Source: Pararhizobium sp. (GTDB lineage Bacteria; Pseudomonadota; Alphaproteobacteria; Rhizobiales; Rhizobiaceae). Taken from it: a stretch of 64,000 bases of DNA. The stretch covers positions 62,001 to 126,000 of the forward strand of contig JAURWE010000142.1 of assembly GCA_030655075.1 (NCBI GenBank), written 5' to 3'. This document shows, one piece after another, positions 55,219 through 63,997 of the stretch (positions within the stretch are counted from its first letter, which is position 1; every line of letters begins with the position of its first letter). The position numbers and the translations under genes are program-made. The notes beneath the pieces were generated by a model. The model saw only the letters and a list, made by a program, of their open reading frames with translations. It searched no databases and had not been told where the DNA came from.

Positions 55219-57105
55219 TCAGCTGGCGGCGCGGCGCGCAGCTTTTGTCGCGTCAAAGGCGCGGTTCATGTACATGTCGCGATCATAGACGTCGTCGAAA
55301 TACTCGACCTTGCCATCCTTGTTCGGCCAGGCGGTGAAATAGGCGACATAGACCGGGATCTTGGCGGTCACCTTCACACCCTTGTTGCGCCCGTCGGCAA
55401 TCTGCTTGGCAACATCGTCGACGGTGGTACCGAGCACGGCCGCCGCCATCAGGCGCGGATCGCTGAGCCGCACGCAACCGTGGCTGAGCGCGCGCTGGTC
55501 GCGGGCAAAGAAGCTTTTCGACGGCGTGTCGTGCATGTAGATCGCGTGACTGTTGGGAAACAGGATCTTCAGGTCACCCAGCGCATTGTCGCTGCTCGGC
55601 GGCTGGCGCACGGCAACGGCCTTCGGGTTCGACCAGTCGACATTCGACGAGGAAACGGTCTGTCCGCCGACCTCGACCTCATAACCCATGCGGTCAAGAT
55701 AGCTCGGATCGTTGCGCAGCTTCGGCAGCATCTCGTTGATGATGATCGACTGTGGAACGCCCCAATACGGGTTGAATTCGACGGTCTCGATCTGGTCCTG
55801 GAAGAAATAGGTCTGGTTCGATTTTGAGCCGACGACCACGCGCATGGCGAATTTTTCGGCATTCTGCTCGTGGTAATAGACCATGAAGGCGGGCTGGTTG
55901 ATGAAGACGTGGCGCGCGCCCAGATCGTTCGGCAGCCAGCGCGCCTGCTCCATGGCGACCACGACCTTGTTGATCTTGCTCGACACCGTGTCGCCGCCCG
56001 TCAGGATGCGGATCGAGGCCTTACCGACGACACCATCAGGCTTCAGGCCGTGTTCTTTCTGGAAGCCTTCGACCAGCGCCACCAGCTCCGGCGTATAGTC
56101 CTCGCCGCCGGTGTAACCGGCCAGCGTCACCGAATGCTCGACCTTGAGGGCATCAGAACCCTTCTGGCGGATGGCGGCGATGATATTGGCAAGCTCGGTG
56201 CTCTTGGCGCCCGGCTTCAGCAGGGTTCCGTCGGCAATGGTGATCTTCGGCACGCCGTCCGTTGTCGCCTTCAGCGTCTCGAGCTCGGTCTGAAGCGCCA
56301 GGAACTGGCTGGATGATGGCGATCGGCTGCGCATATAGCCAGCCGCATCCGGCGCCTTGCCGAGAATGGTCAGTGTCGTCGCCAGATCCAGAGTCTTGCG
56401 CTTGAAATCGTGATAGCCGGAAATCTTGTTCGGATCGATCCGGCCGCGCACCGTATCGGCGATATAGGAGAGCGCCGCCACCGACAGGCGTGCCTCGAAA
56501 GTTACAAGCTCCTTCTGGCGGCTGATCAGGTCGCCGGCGTCGAACTGTTCCGGAGGCACGGCCACGGCATAATCTTCCGGATCGAGACCGATCTTCGCTG
56601 CATCCGCCAGAAGCGCGATCGCCGCCTTTGCCTTTGCCGTCACGCCGTTCTGGTCGATCCAGACGAAATCGCCGTGCTCGCCGTAGTAGGACTGAACTGC
56701 AGCGGCGACGTCGGGCACGGCCCGCACATTGACGGCGGCCAGCGCCTGGCGGGCGCCATTGAGCACACTCTGGTGGATCGGCGGCAGGCCGTGCTGCGTC
56801 AACGCGCCGGTCGTCAGCGGATCGGCGATCTTGGCGAGCGAAACCTGCTTCAGCGCTTCAGCCTTATAGGTGAAATAGGTGGGGCCGGAAACGCGGGCGA
56901 CGGCCTTGGGAACCTTCTTGGTTTCCAGCGGCTGCCCGTTCAGGGACTGGTTCGGGTCTGCGGCATTGAACTCCTGCTCAACCGGGCGTTTTTTCTTGAA
57001 AAACATGTCCATCAGCGTCGTCGCTTCGGCAGGACCGGCGCCAACAGTGGAAAACGCGCAGGACAGCACCAGAGCCGTAACAGCAGCCGTCTTGAAAAGT
57101 CTCAT
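55219..57105 (-). CDS. YcbB-like L,D-transpeptidase with peptidoglycan-binding domain
   Basis: A 628-residue periplasmic enzyme: signal peptide (residues 1-28), scaffold domain (about 110-330), a peptidoglycan-binding domain (LVEGFQKEHGLKPDGVVG, about 375-405) and a YkuD catalytic domain (about 440-600) with HDTPSKSFFARDQ ... SHGCVRL carrying the catalytic His and Cys. It should form 3-3 cross-links in murein, which are abundant in polar-growing Rhizobiales. The ATG at 57105 fits a normal signal peptide; a 44-codon extension does not. Confidence 0.92.
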   Translation of the reverse strand: MRLFKTAAVTALVLSCAFSTVGAGPAEATTLMDMFFKKKRPVEQEFNAADPNQSLNGQPLETKKVPKAVARVSGPTYFTYKAEALKQVSLAKIADPLTTGALTQHGLPPIHQSVLNGARQALAAVNVRAVPDVAAAVQSYYGEHGDFVWIDQNGVTAKAKAAIALLADAAKIGLDPEDYAVAVPPEQFDAGDLISRQKELVTFEARLSVAALSYIADTVRGRIDPNKISGYHDFKRKTLDLATTLTILGKAPDAAGYMRSRSPSSSQFLALQTELETLKATTDGVPKITIADGTLLKPGAKSTELANIIAAIRQKGSDALKVEHSVTLAGYTGGEDYTPELVALVEGFQKEHGLKPDGVVGKASIRILTGGDTVSSKINKVVVAMEQARWLPNDLGARHVFINQPAFMVYYHEQNAEKFAMRVVVGSKSNQTYFFQDQIETVEFNPYWGVPQSIIINEMLPKLRNDPSYLDRMGYEVEVGGQTVSSSNVDWSNPKAVAVRQPPSSDNALGDLKILFPNSHAIYMHDTPSKSFFARDQRALSHGCVRLSDPRLMAAAVLGTTVDDVAKQIADGRNKGVKVTAKIPVYVAYFTAWPNKDGKVEYFDDVYDRDMYMNRAFDATKAARRAAS

Positions 57106-57653
57106 GAAAATCTCATCCCCGTCTTGTCGCCAGTGTATCGGCGATCCGTCAGCAACCCCGCGCTGGAGTTCGTAAAGGTATAGGAAAGGAAGGTGAATGA
57201 AAAGGAAACGGCCCTGCCTCGCCCGGTGCTGTGACACTCACAAAACCGTGAGTCAATCACCGGCATGATGACGGTTAAGCCCTGCCAAAAATTTGATTTC
57301 GTTCATATTTTTTCTGCCCGGTCGACGCTTTTCAGCCAAATTTGCCAAGGCGCGCCAAAGGGTGAAAAAGCAATTCTACGGCATTGTGTCGTAAAAGGCA
57401 CAACGGCAACGGCCATCCCGCAGGCAGCTTCGACGCGGATCCGGCGTGCACCGTGTAACCGGGCCGCCGCCAAAGATTTGCCGGAAGGTGCGCAAAGTCG
57501 GCGCCCCACCTGCCCGGCCTCTTTACAAGCGGGCGTGATAGGGGCAACAGAAAGCCGTCTTTTTGTGCCAGGTCACGCTTGGCGCAGTCCAGAAATCCGG
57601 CACGCCAAAATCCGGCGAGCCAAAAATCGGCACGAACGAAAGCGGCAATTCTC
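57106..57653. other. Divergent non-coding region between the L,D-transpeptidase gene and fumC
   Basis: This 548-base gap shows AT-rich promoter-like sequence at 57240-57330 and, just before fumC, an imperfect repeat of GCCAAAATCCGGC / GCCAAAAATCGGC (57603-57632). No gene with a ribosome site is visible and I recognise no riboswitch. Confidence 0.5.
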
Positions 57654-59045
57654 ATGACATCCAAGCGCACGGAAACAGATACATTCGGTCCCATCGACGT
57701 CGAAAACGATCGCTACTGGGGCGCACAGGCGCAACGCTCGCTCGGCAACTTCAAGATCGGCTGGGAAAAGCAGCCCCTGCCGGTGGTGCGGGCGCTCGGC
57801 ATCGTCAAGCGCGCCGCTGCGGAAACCAACCTGAAGCTCGGCAAGCTGGATGCAGCTCTTGCCGAAGCCATCATCGCCGCCGCCAACGAGGTCATCGACG
57901 GCAAGCTCAACGAGCATTTCCCGCTGGTCGTCTGGCAGACCGGCTCCGGCACCCAGTCGAATATGAACGCCAACGAGGTGATCTCCAACCGCGCCATCGA
58001 AGTGCTTGGCGGTGTGATGGGCTCGAAAAAGCCTGTTCACCCGAACGACCACGTCAACATGAGCCAATCGTCGAACGACACCTACCCGACGGCCATGCAT
58101 GTCGCCTGCGCCGAACAGATCGTCCATGACCTGCTGCCCGCACTCCGCCATCTGCACACGGCGCTTGCCGCCAAGTCCAAGGCCTGGGCGGACATCATCA
58201 AGATCGGCCGCACGCACACGCAGGATGCAACGCCGCTGACGCTCGGCCAGGAATTCGGCGGCTACACCCAGCAGGTCGCCAACGGAATCGAGCGCATCGA
58301 GCAAACCCTGCCGAAGCTGATGGAACTGGCCCAGGGCGGCACCGCCGTCGGCACCGGCCTCAACGCGCCGATCGGTTTTGCCGAGGGTGTCGCAGAAGCG
58401 ATCGCCGGCATCACCGGCCTGCCCTTCACCACGGCGCCGAACAAGTTCGAGGCGCTCGCCGCCCACGATGCCATGGTCTTCAGCCACGGCGCCGTCAACA
58501 CGGTCGCCGCCAGCCTGTTCAAGATCGCCAACGACATCCGCTTTCTGGGCTCCGGTCCGCGTGCAGGTCTGGGTGAACTCGCCCTGCCGGAAAACGAGCC
58601 CGGTTCATCGATCATGCCGGGCAAGGTCAACCCCACCCAGTGCGAGGCGCTGACCCAGGTCTGCATCCAGGTTTTTGGCAACCACGCCGCCGTTACCTTC
58701 GCCGGCAGCCAGGGCCATTTCGAGTTGAATGTCTTCAATCCGGTCATGGCCTACAACTTCCTGCAATCCGTGCGCCTGCTCGCCGATGCCGCAGTGTCCT
58801 TCACCGACAATTGCGTCGTTGGCATTGAGCCGCGCATCGACAACATCAAAAAGGGCGTTGAAAACTCGCTGATGCTGGTCACGGCGCTCAACGGCCGCCT
58901 CGGCTACGACAATTGCGCCAAGATCGCCAAGACCGCTCACAAGAACGGCACGACGCTCAGGGAAGAAACCGTCGGTGGCGGCTATCTCTCCAACGAGGAG
59001 TTCGACCAGCTGGTACGCCCGGAAAAGATGGTTTCGCCGTCCTGA
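57654..59045 (+). CDS. fumC: Class II fumarate hydratase
   Basis: It hydrates fumarate to L-malate in the TCA cycle without an Fe-S cluster. The 463-residue length is exactly typical. Signature GSSIMPGKVNP, the catalytic region THTQDATPLTLGQE, TGSGTQSNMNANEV and SSNDTYPT are present. The ATG at 57654 gives the standard N-terminus. A strong terminator follows. Confidence 0.97.
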   Translation: MTSKRTETDTFGPIDVENDRYWGAQAQRSLGNFKIGWEKQPLPVVRALGIVKRAAAETNLKLGKLDAALAEAIIAAANEVIDGKLNEHFPLVVWQTGSGTQSNMNANEVISNRAIEVLGGVMGSKKPVHPNDHVNMSQSSNDTYPTAMHVACAEQIVHDLLPALRHLHTALAAKSKAWADIIKIGRTHTQDATPLTLGQEFGGYTQQVANGIERIEQTLPKLMELAQGGTAVGTGLNAPIGFAEGVAEAIAGITGLPFTTAPNKFEALAAHDAMVFSHGAVNTVAASLFKIANDIRFLGSGPRAGLGELALPENEPGSSIMPGKVNPTQCEALTQVCIQVFGNHAAVTFAGSQGHFELNVFNPVMAYNFLQSVRLLADAAVSFTDNCVVGIEPRIDNIKKGVENSLMLVTALNGRLGYDNCAKIAKTAHKNGTTLREETVGGGYLSNEEFDQLVRPEKMVSPS

Positions 59046-59355
59046 AAATACCTTTCGGACGCAGGCGATTGAGACACGGGACAGGCAAGGCCTGTCCCTT
59101 TTTTTATTCTAATAAACCAATAAATTTCATTAGCCTAGAAAAACACGCAGGCGTAGACAGAATGCACAGAGCGTTAACATTTCCCAAAGGAATATTCCCT
59201 AATACTGACACGTAAGAAGTGAGGGACGGCGTGGGCACACACCGGCATTTCAGCCTCCGACATTACCCATGCCGACGACGCATGAATGAGAATTTGCAAG
59301 GACGGCGCCGGTTGGCAAATCCAGAATCCAACCACGCCAGGTCAGGAGCTTGTCG
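59046..59355. other. Gap between fumC and the diguanylate cyclase gene
   Basis: After the fumC terminator the sequence is AT-rich (59100-59215), with a perfect GGAATATTCC palindrome at 59189-59198 and TTAACATTTCCC nearby; this is likely the promoter region of the cyclase. No gene is seen. Confidence 0.5.
59078..59105 (+). terminator. Intrinsic terminator of fumC
   Basis: GGGACAGGC (59078-59086) pairs with GCCTGTCCC (59090-59098) around three bases, followed by seven T residues. Confidence 0.9.
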
Positions 59356-60426
59356 ATGACGACAGCAGCGGCACAAAAAGTTCAGGTCCCCGATATCGCA
59401 GCGCAGATTACCTATGCGATGCGGATCATGGGTGTTTCACCCATGCCGCGGAACTACGAACTCTACTACGAGGCCTATATCGGTTCCAATCCCAAGCTCA
59501 CGCGGGACCTGGCAGCGCTCGGCAACAGCGCCACGCAACAGGAACTCGATGCGCTCGGTGCCCAGTATTTCAGTCACCACCACCGCGGCAACGGCATCGA
59601 TGGCGTCCACAGCCGGATGGCGGTCGAACTTGACAGCCTGCTGCAACTGCTTCGCTCCGAGCAGGTGGCGCTTGAAAGTTACAACAGGATCCTCGGCGAA
59701 ACCTACTCCAACATCTCCGGCAAGAACCTCGCCAGCGTTGACATCGTCAAGCACGCCATCGGCATTCTGACCGAGGCCACAGCCGACACGATGATCCAAG
59801 GTCAGGAAATGGTCGACAATGTCGCCCAGAAATCCCACGAAATGGATCTCGTCCGGCTCGAGCTCGACGAATACAAGCGCATCGCCAACACCGATTCGCT
59901 GACGCGCCTGTCCAACCGCCGCGCCTTCGACGACCGTCTGGCCGCCGTCTATGCGACGCCGAAGTCGCGCAACTATACGGCGCTGATCCTCGCCGATATC
60001 GACCACTTCAAGAAGATCAACGACACCTACGGCCATCCGGTCGGGGACAAGATTCTCGCCACTGTCGGCAATGTCGTGCGCAACAGTGTGCGCAAGGACG
60101 TCTTCGTCGCCCGCACCGGCGGCGAGGAATTTGCCATCATCGTCGAGGAACAGACCCAGGAAGACTGCATCCAGATCGCCGACCGCATTCGCACGACGCT
60201 GGCATCGACGCCATTCAAGAACTCCAAGACCGGTGTCAATTACGGCCCGATCACGATCTCGCTCGGCATCTGCATGGCACTCGACGCCGACGACGCCAGC
60301 GAACTCTACAGCAAGGCCGACATCGCGCTCTACTGCGCCAAGAACGCCGGCCGCAATCGCACGGTGTCCTTCGAGGACGGCATGAAAAAGGATATCGGCC
60401 GCAACTGGCTGATCTACCGAAAATAA
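59356..60426 (+). CDS. GGDEF diguanylate cyclase
   Basis: A 356-residue cytoplasmic protein. Residues 1-180 form a helical sensor of unknown class, beginning with QVPDIAAQITYAMRIMGVSPMPRNYELYYEAY. The GGDEF domain (about 185-350) has a full active site: DIDHFKKINDTYGHPVGD and GGEEF. The inhibitory RxxD site reads RKDV, so product inhibition may be lost. AGGAG lies seven bases before the ATG at 59356; a TTG two codons earlier is less likely. It should make c-di-GMP. Confidence 0.92.
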   Translation: MTTAAAQKVQVPDIAAQITYAMRIMGVSPMPRNYELYYEAYIGSNPKLTRDLAALGNSATQQELDALGAQYFSHHHRGNGIDGVHSRMAVELDSLLQLLRSEQVALESYNRILGETYSNISGKNLASVDIVKHAIGILTEATADTMIQGQEMVDNVAQKSHEMDLVRLELDEYKRIANTDSLTRLSNRRAFDDRLAAVYATPKSRNYTALILADIDHFKKINDTYGHPVGDKILATVGNVVRNSVRKDVFVARTGGEEFAIIVEEQTQEDCIQIADRIRTTLASTPFKNSKTGVNYGPITISLGICMALDADDASELYSKADIALYCAKNAGRNRTVSFEDGMKKDIGRNWLIYRK

Positions 60427-60454
60427 GGACCGGCCATCGCCGTCATCCACAGAT

Positions 60455-60489
60455 AACCTGGGACCTTTAATCCCGGGTTTTTCTTTTTG
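60455..60489 (+). terminator. Terminator after the cyclase gene
   Basis: ACCTGGGA (60456-60463) pairs with TCCCGGGT (60471-60478; one G-T pair) and is followed by a T-rich tail. Confidence 0.75.
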
Positions 60490-60616
60490 CCGCAAAGGCC
60501 ACTGGCGAGTTACGCGGGAAACAGCGAACCTGAACGGACCGGCCTAAAACCCTCCCATCAACACGGGAGACGGGCCGCAGGGTTTCAAGGATCTCCCCAC
60601 AAACCGGGAGATTACC

Positions 60617-61276
60617 ATGAAGCGCATCCTAACCACCCTCTTTGCAGGCATCCTTCTTTCAGCAACGGCCGCCCACGCTGGCCCGTCGTCCTCCAATATC
60701 GAACTGGCATCGCTCGAAACCGGCAAGGCCAATGTCGGCTGGCTGCAGGTCCTCTCGGAAGAAGGCAAGCCGGCCAAGAAGGTTACCGCCAAGAGCGGCT
60801 CGAAGAGGAACATCAACCGCTCGCCCGTTGGCCGCGAACTGGTGTCCGTCGACGCATCGATCGCGTCGGGCACGATCATCGTCGACAATTCCGAGCGCCG
60901 TCTCTACCACGTCATCGGCAAGGGCATCGCCATGAAATACGGCGTCAGCGTCGGCCGCGACGGCTTCATCTGGACCGGCACCAACACCGTGTCGCGCAAG
61001 GCCGAATGGCCGACCTGGACGCCGCCGGAAGACATGCGGGCCCGTGAAGCCAAGAAGGGCAAGATCCTGCCGGCCAGCATGGAAGGCGGCATCGACAACC
61101 CGCTCGGCGCCCGCGCCATGTATCTGGGTTCGACCATCTACCGCATCCACGGCACCAACCAGCCGGCCTCGATCGGCCAGGCGATGTCGTCGGGCTGCAT
61201 CCGCATGGCCAACGAGGACGTCGAACACCTCTACGCCGCAGTCACCATCGGCACCAAGGTCATCGTTCGAAATTGA
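60617..61276 (+). CDS. Small L,D-transpeptidase (YkuD family)
   Basis: A 219-residue periplasmic protein with a signal peptide (1-21) and one YkuD domain (about 85-219): YRIHGTNQPASIGQ ... SSGCIRM with catalytic His and Cys. It could cross-link murein or attach proteins to it. GGGAG precedes the ATG. Together with the larger enzyme at 55-57 kb it makes two L,D-transpeptidases within 6 kb, separated by fumC and the cyclase. Confidence 0.92.
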   Translation: MKRILTTLFAGILLSATAAHAGPSSSNIELASLETGKANVGWLQVLSEEGKPAKKVTAKSGSKRNINRSPVGRELVSVDASIASGTIIVDNSERRLYHVIGKGIAMKYGVSVGRDGFIWTGTNTVSRKAEWPTWTPPEDMRAREAKKGKILPASMEGGIDNPLGARAMYLGSTIYRIHGTNQPASIGQAMSSGCIRMANEDVEHLYAAVTIGTKVIVRN

Positions 61277-61350
61277 GCAGGAGTTCCCCGACAGACTGCC
61301 TGCGACGTTTTTCTGAAGATTGTTGCTGGGCCAACAGGCAACCAAAATCT

Positions 61351-61465
61351 CCCTCATTCCTGTACTTGTCACAGGAATCCAGCCGCCCAGGTCCTTGGGC
61401 GAAAAGGCTCTTTGGCCCGGCCGACGCCGGGTCGCTGGATCCCCGCCATGAAGGCAGGATGAGGA
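61351..61465. repeat. RIME-like intergenic palindromic element
   Basis: About 115 bases bounded by imperfect inverted repeats (CCTCATTCCTG...GGAATCCAGC at the left; GCTGGATCC...AGGATGAGG at the right), with internal hairpins GCCCA/TGGGC and CCCGGC-CGAC-GCCGGG. Size and end sequences resemble the Rhizobium-specific intergenic mosaic elements (RIME, 106-116 bp). It lies between a plus-strand and a minus-strand gene that converge. Confidence 0.7.
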
Positions 61466-61558
61466 AAAGAAAGGGTTTGTTGCTCGTTTCTGATCAGGAG
61501 CCGCCAGCTCCGAATTCCGCAAAGCCATGATCCCGTAAGGTCATGACTCTAGGTAAGC

Positions 61559-61948
61559 CTACTCGACGTTGATATTGACGAAGTCGCCGTCGTCGCCGCG
61601 CCAGATCTGCACGCTGACCGAGACATCGCCCTTGGCCAGACGGCGGGCCGCCTGCCTGTCGATGCTGCCGCGCTGGATCATCTTTTCGACCAGCGCACGG
61701 TTCTTGGCCGATGCGAAGAAATTGTCGTCGTCGTCGCCCGGCTGGCTGACGCCGAACTTGTGATAATTGGCCCGGTCCTGCCGGATGATCTGCCAGGGCT
61801 GCGTCAGACGACCGCCGTCGGAATTGTAGAGATCCTCTTCGCCGATATAGGCGTTGTATTCCTCGATCAGTTCCTCGGCCTGCGCCACGTGCGCCGTTGC
61901 GCCGAATGCGGCCAGAACAGCGCTCGCCAGTATCATCTTGCGGATCAT
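61559..61948 (-). CDS. Small secreted hypothetical protein
   Basis: A 129-residue protein with a signal peptide (1-24, AQA-EE) and an acidic mature part with SQPGDDDDNFFAS. I do not recognise the family. The last segment, SVSVQIWRGDDGDFVNINVE-like, suggests a small beta domain. No Cys in the mature protein. Single gene; the RIME-like element lies downstream. Confidence 0.75.
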   Translation of the reverse strand: MIRKMILASAVLAAFGATAHVAQAEELIEEYNAYIGEEDLYNSDGGRLTQPWQIIRQDRANYHKFGVSQPGDDDDNFFASAKNRALVEKMIQRGSIDRQAARRLAKGDVSVSVQIWRGDDGDFVNINVE

Positions 61949-62096
61949 GTCGTCCTCATTGTCAAAAGTTTACCCGCCGGAAACGGCTTCCGGCCACGGT
62001 TTCATGCCAGGGACGTCTTTGAAAGCGAAATTATTCGTTCCTGCCGGCTAGCCCGTTGTTTTTGTTGCCGCTGTCACCTTTGCGCCGTGACCGGGC

Positions 62097-63005
62097 TCAC
62101 GCCGCCAGCGCGTTGTCCTTGTCGAACACAAAAGCCGCGATGCGCGCCAGCACCGGGGCAGCCGACACGATGCGCCGGTGGCCAAAACCGTTGGCCCAGA
62201 ACAGGCTGACGCCCTTGCCCGCCGCCGCATAGCGCAGCGCGTGCGCGCTCGACACTTCCTTGTCGTCCTCGGCATGTACGACCAGCACCGGGCAAGCCAG
62301 GCGGCCTGCCGCCTTGGCCACGTCGAAATCCGACAGCGGCGCCCCGGCCAGACGCTCGATCGCATCTTCGAGACTGCGCTGTGCCTTCGGGCCGAAGCGC
62401 ATCAGCTTGCCGAAATCCGTGAACAGCCAGGTCATTTCGCTCGGCGCGCCGATCACCACCAATTTTCCCGGCACCCGCGCACGCACATCCGGCAGCACGC
62501 CACCGGCCGAGGCGGCCAGTGCGCCGCCGCCGAAGGAATGGCCGATACAGGCGTTGAAACTTCCGAACTGCCTCCAGGCCGCATCAATCGCCCGGATCGC
62601 CATCGGCATCGTCAGCGTCCGGCCGGGCGACGCCCCGTGCCCCGGCAGATCGAGCGCCACGACCTCGGCCCCAGCCGCCGTCAGGAACGCGATCAGCGCC
62701 ACGAGATAATCGGCGCGCGATCCCCAGCCGTGAACGATGAGAACACGCGGCGGATTTTCCACCGGGCCGTCAGGCGCGAACCGGTGCGCGGCGACGCTGC
62801 CGCAGGCAAAATTGAGCATGATCGTCTCGGCCGTGCGCATCTTCGGCGCCGCTGCCGCAAGGGCCGCCTTTTCCTTGACTGTTGTGACATTGGGTCCCGG
62901 TGTGCGGATGAACAGCTTCAGCCCAAGCCGGCCGGCCGCCTCCGGCGAGACAACGGCGAGGGTGGACAAAGCCGTGCGGATGACCTTCAGTAGGATTGCA
63001 GCCAT
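62097..63005 (-). CDS. Alpha/beta hydrolase
   Basis: A 302-residue hydrolase. The nucleophile elbow GHSFGGG (Ser near residue 148), acid Asp in HAEDDKEV and catalytic His in GFGHRRIV complete the triad; VLIVHGWGSRA carries the oxyanion HG. The N-terminal 60 residues include a hydrophobic helix that may associate with the membrane. GGAG lies eight bases before the ATG at 63005. It is divergent from a MarR regulator across a perfect 16-base palindrome and is its likely target; the substrate is unknown. Confidence 0.85.
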   Translation of the reverse strand: MAAILLKVIRTALSTLAVVSPEAAGRLGLKLFIRTPGPNVTTVKEKAALAAAAPKMRTAETIMLNFACGSVAAHRFAPDGPVENPPRVLIVHGWGSRADYLVALIAFLTAAGAEVVALDLPGHGASPGRTLTMPMAIRAIDAAWRQFGSFNACIGHSFGGGALAASAGGVLPDVRARVPGKLVVIGAPSEMTWLFTDFGKLMRFGPKAQRSLEDAIERLAGAPLSDFDVAKAAGRLACPVLVVHAEDDKEVSSAHALRYAAAGKGVSLFWANGFGHRRIVSAAPVLARIAAFVFDKDNALAA

Positions 63006-63021
63006 GGCCGGAACTCCATAA

Positions 63022-63037
63022 TGTTCAATTTTGAACA
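63022..63037. promoter_or_regulatory. Perfect 16-base palindrome, probable MarR operator
   Basis: TGTTCAA and TTGAACA flank TT in the 45-base gap between the divergent hydrolase and MarR genes. The size and symmetry suit a MarR dimer, which would regulate both genes. Confidence 0.65.
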
Positions 63038-63050
63038 GTAAAGTACAAGC

Positions 63051-63518
63051 ATGAACAAAAATCAATCCCTCCCCTGGGATCATCCCCGTTTCCGCAGCTG
63101 GATCGCGGTCGCCCGCGCCTGCCATCTGATGCAGCAGGCCCTCACCCGTCAGCTCGCGGAGCTCGACATCAAGACGCCGCAGCTCGACATCCTCATCAAC
63201 CTCTACCGGTTCGAGGGCATTTCGCAGCAGGAGCTGGCCCGCAAGCTGCTGGTCGGCCGCTCCAACATGAGCATGCTCTTGCCGCAGCTGGAAAAACGCG
63301 GCCTGATCGAGCGGCGCGGCGACATCAAGGACAAACGCGTGCTCCGCCTGCACCTGACGCCATCGGGCACGGCGCTGACGCAGCAAGCCATGGACATCCA
63401 GACCCACCTGATCGAGGAAACCCTGTCCGGCGCGCCGATCGAGGACTGCATGATCGTCGCCCAGTCAATGGAACGCATCGTCTCCGTCCTGCTCAAGGCC
63501 GAGGACGAGAACGGCTAG
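63051..63518 (+). CDS. MarR family transcriptional regulator
   Basis: A 155-residue winged-helix protein with ISQQELARKLLVGRSNMSMLL as the helix-turn-helix and DKRVLRLHLTPSG as the wing (the conserved D-R of MarR). MarR proteins usually repress neighbours until a small phenolic or lipid-like ligand binds. It is divergent from the alpha/beta hydrolase gene and 45 bases from it. Confidence 0.9.
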   Translation: MNKNQSLPWDHPRFRSWIAVARACHLMQQALTRQLAELDIKTPQLDILINLYRFEGISQQELARKLLVGRSNMSMLLPQLEKRGLIERRGDIKDKRVLRLHLTPSGTALTQQAMDIQTHLIEETLSGAPIEDCMIVAQSMERIVSVLLKAEDENG

Positions 63519-63595
63519 GTCTTGCTTTATCGGTTTTACTCGACCCGATTGTAGGTGATATTGCGTCTGGCATTCGGGTCCACAGGGAGAAACCA

Positions 63596-63997
63596 ATGAA
63601 GGCGCCTGGCAACTGCATGTGTGTACTGATTATCGCCGCAGCACTTCTCTCAGGAACGACAACGCTGTCGGCGCAAACCGCTCCGAAAGCGGAGTTCAAG
63701 GGTGAAACACCGGCCATCGCCGAAGATGGGGCAGCAGCCTCCCCTCAGCAGCTCACCGTGGAAATGAACAAGACCTACCGGATTTCGCGGCACAAGATTC
63801 CCTTTGTCATCACCAAACTGCGCCGGGAAAATGCGGTTGCCAAGATCAATGGCAAAACCGTGCGCCTGAACATCGGCCAACCCGTGTCCTTGATGGAGGG
63901 AGCGGAGGATTGCACGCTCATCATGATGGAAAGCGACCATAACGGCTCTCTCCACGCTGCCCGCAATGGAAAGATTCTCGTCGACATCTCTTGCTAG
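63596..63997 (+). CDS. Small secreted hypothetical protein
   Basis: A 133-residue protein with a signal peptide (1-26, LSA-QT), an Ala/Glu/Pro-rich spacer and a beta-rich core (MNKTYRISRHKIPFVITKL, TVRLNIGQPVSL) resembling small periplasmic domains. Two Cys near the end could pair. I do not recognise the family. Its stop lies at the right edge of the window. Confidence 0.7.
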   Translation: MKAPGNCMCVLIIAAALLSGTTTLSAQTAPKAEFKGETPAIAEDGAAASPQQLTVEMNKTYRISRHKIPFVITKLRRENAVAKINGKTVRLNIGQPVSLMEGAEDCTLIMMESDHNGSLHAARNGKILVDISC

